From assembly GCA_938044775.1 (NCBI GenBank), contig CALIOE010000009.1, positions 1 to 64,000 on the forward strand: a DNA stretch of 64,000 nt, read 5' to 3'. The position numbers and the translations under genes are program-made. The notes under the pieces were generated by a model. That model was given only the letters and a program-made list of their open reading frames with translations. It was not told where the DNA came from and did not search any database. Positions within the stretch are counted from its first letter, which is position 1. Every line of letters starts with the position of its first letter. Positions 62,917-64,000 of this stretch are shown piece by piece. The stretch comes from an uncultured Rhizobiaceae group bacterium (GTDB taxonomy: Bacteria; Pseudomonadota; Alphaproteobacteria; Rhizobiales; Rhizobiaceae).

Positions 62917-63915
62917 TTAGCCAGCAGGGCAAGCACTGTCATCCATGTAGTTGTGGACCTTGATGGAGCCCGACTTGATGCCTTCGGCAGCGGCGTCAAC
63001 AGCAGCCTGCATGTCAGCGTCAACCAGTTTGGCGTTGTTATCGTCCATGGCGTAGCCGACACCATCTTCCTTGAGGCCGAGAACGTTGAAGCCCGCGCTC
63101 CATTTGCCGTCCTTGACGTCTGAAAATGCACTGAACACAGCATTATCGACACGTTTCAGCATGGAGGTAAGCACGGAACCAGGATGCATGCCGTTCTGAT
63201 TTGAATCGACACCAATACCGAGCTTGCCAGCATCTGCAGCCGCCTGAAGCACACCGATGCCGGTACCGCCGGCCGCGTGATAGACAACGTCTGCACCACG
63301 GTCGAACTGGGACTTGGCGAGCTCAGCGCCCTTAACCGGATCGTTCCATGCAGCGCCAGTGGTACCAGTCATGTTCTGGAAAACCTCGGCGTCAGCATTG
63401 ACTGACTTCACACCCTGTACGTAACCGCAGGCAAACTTGCGAATGAGCGGAATGTCCATGCCGCCTACAAATCCGACCTTACCGGTCTTGGAGGCCTTGG
63501 CCGCCATCACGCCAACCAGGAACGAACCCTCGTGCTCGGAAAACAGAATTGAGCGCACATTTGGCTGCTCGACCACCATATCGACGATGGCGAATTTTGT
63601 GTCTGGAAATTCCTTCGAAACTTTTTCCAGGGCAGCCGCCTGCGAGAAGCCAATCGCGACGATTGGATTGTGTCCATCCCGTGCGAAACGGCGCATCGCC
63701 TGCTCACGCTGGGCGTCATTCTGGATTTCGAAGTCCTTGTATTCGACACCGGCTTCTTTCTTAAAGCGCTCAGCACCGGTATAGGCGGCTTCGTTGAACG
63801 ACTTGTCGTTCTTCCCGCCAAGGTCATAGACCAGTGCAGGCTTCAAGTCTTCGGCCCAGGCCGTGACGGCCATGGTGGCTGCAGCCGCCAGGCCAAGGAT
63901 GAGTTTTTTCATCAT
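62917..63915 (-). CDS. BMP-family (Med/TmpC-like) ABC transporter substrate-binding protein
   Basis: 332 residues. A Sec signal peptide (LILGLAAAATMAVTAWA) ends near residue 21; there is no lipobox Cys. The periplasmic-binding domain has ALVYDLGGKNDKSFNEAAY, IVAIGFSQAAALEKVSKEFPDTKFAIVD, and HAAGGTGIGVLQAA. BMP proteins bind purine nucleosides for ABC importers. Permease and ATPase genes would be expected upstream, outside the window. It fits with the nucleoside-salvage genes about 5 kb away, but a link is only inferred. Confidence 0.93.
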   Translation of the reverse strand: MMKKLILGLAAAATMAVTAWAEDLKPALVYDLGGKNDKSFNEAAYTGAERFKKEAGVEYKDFEIQNDAQREQAMRRFARDGHNPIVAIGFSQAAALEKVSKEFPDTKFAIVDMVVEQPNVRSILFSEHEGSFLVGVMAAKASKTGKVGFVGGMDIPLIRKFACGYVQGVKSVNADAEVFQNMTGTTGAAWNDPVKGAELAKSQFDRGADVVYHAAGGTGIGVLQAAADAGKLGIGVDSNQNGMHPGSVLTSMLKRVDNAVFSAFSDVKDGKWSAGFNVLGLKEDGVGYAMDDNNAKLVDADMQAAVDAAAEGIKSGSIKVHNYMDDSACPAG

Positions 63916-64000
63916 GTTGTTTCCCTTTCAGGTTCCCTGTTCGGCCTCTTAAGAAGCCTTATCTTTTGGGGTTTGAGGCTCGATACCTCTCCCTCTGATC

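Noticed and set aside
1-64000. tRNA, rRNA, IS elements, prophage or CRISPR
   Set aside because: I looked for cloverleaf ends, transposase motifs, integrases and direct repeats and found none that could be supported.

Overview
The window reads as a chromosomal segment of an alphaproteobacterium, most likely of the order Hyphomicrobiales (Rhizobiales) or a close marine relative. The grounds are a moderately high GC content, the neighbourhoods irr / fabA-fabB-fabI, ubiE-ubiB-coaBC, rpsA-cmk, fmt-truA beside def, and rpsO-pnp, and a SAM-II riboswitch in front of metA. I see no tRNA or rRNA genes, no insertion sequences, no CRISPR array and no prophage. Nearly all sequence is coding. The largest gap, 402 bases between pnp and rpsO, holds leader and terminator hairpins only.

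Layout. 0-1.3 kb: edge of a carnitine-degradation operon. 1.3-6.5 kb: a leaderless subtilase divergent from a class III nucleotidyl cyclase with TolB-like and TPR parts, an NGL-repeat PAP2/haloperoxidase-like protein, and a Crp-family regulator. 6.7-11.4 kb: DUF3726 protein, thymidine phosphorylase, GIY-YIG-like protein, RsmC-like methyltransferase, patatin lipoprotein. 11.5-17.4 kb: pnp, rpsO, GH25 lysozyme lipoprotein, SDR and thiolase. 17.5-26.8 kb: a tightly packed cyclic-nucleotide gene cluster. 27-35.6 kb: a CoxE/MoxR pair split by a toxin-antitoxin pair, metA, an alanine symporter with Usp and Lrp genes, and a DUF4239 gene, followed by a fourth cyclase. 35.7-45.1 kb: envelope genes, rpsA-cmk, a PhoX-type phosphatase broken by one amber codon, and an RTX beta-helix protein. 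45.3-54.7 kb: ubiquinone and CoA synthesis, Irr, and fatty acid synthesis. 54.8-64 kb: the deoB-add-upp nucleoside salvage operon, fmt-truA, def, rmuC, a CAP protein and a nucleoside-type binding protein.

The most unusual block is 17.5-26.8 kb. It encodes an ABC-exporter-like protein whose nucleotide-binding domain has lost the Walker A lysine and the Walker B acids, a stand-alone cyclic-nucleotide-binding protein, an MBL-fold hydrolase, a membrane cyclase, a cyclase fused to an SdhC-like haem b anchor and a 2Fe-2S ferredoxin domain, an exported pentapeptide-repeat protein, a hemerythrin and a GNAT acetyltransferase. Junctions downstream of the first gene are short or overlapping, so it probably forms one operon. 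A CRP-type palindrome lies upstream, and a second one lies upstream of the 2.9 kb cyclase. My inference is a redox- or oxygen-linked cAMP circuit that includes a non-ATPase, transporter-shaped membrane protein.

Other items worth attention: the SAM-II riboswitch is followed by an intrinsic terminator before metA, MetA carries the acetyl-CoA-type Glu111, an undetected 42-codon ORF exactly bridges deoB and add, and the phoX reading frame is intact except for a single TAG. All calls come from reading the sequence and the supplied translations; no database search was run.
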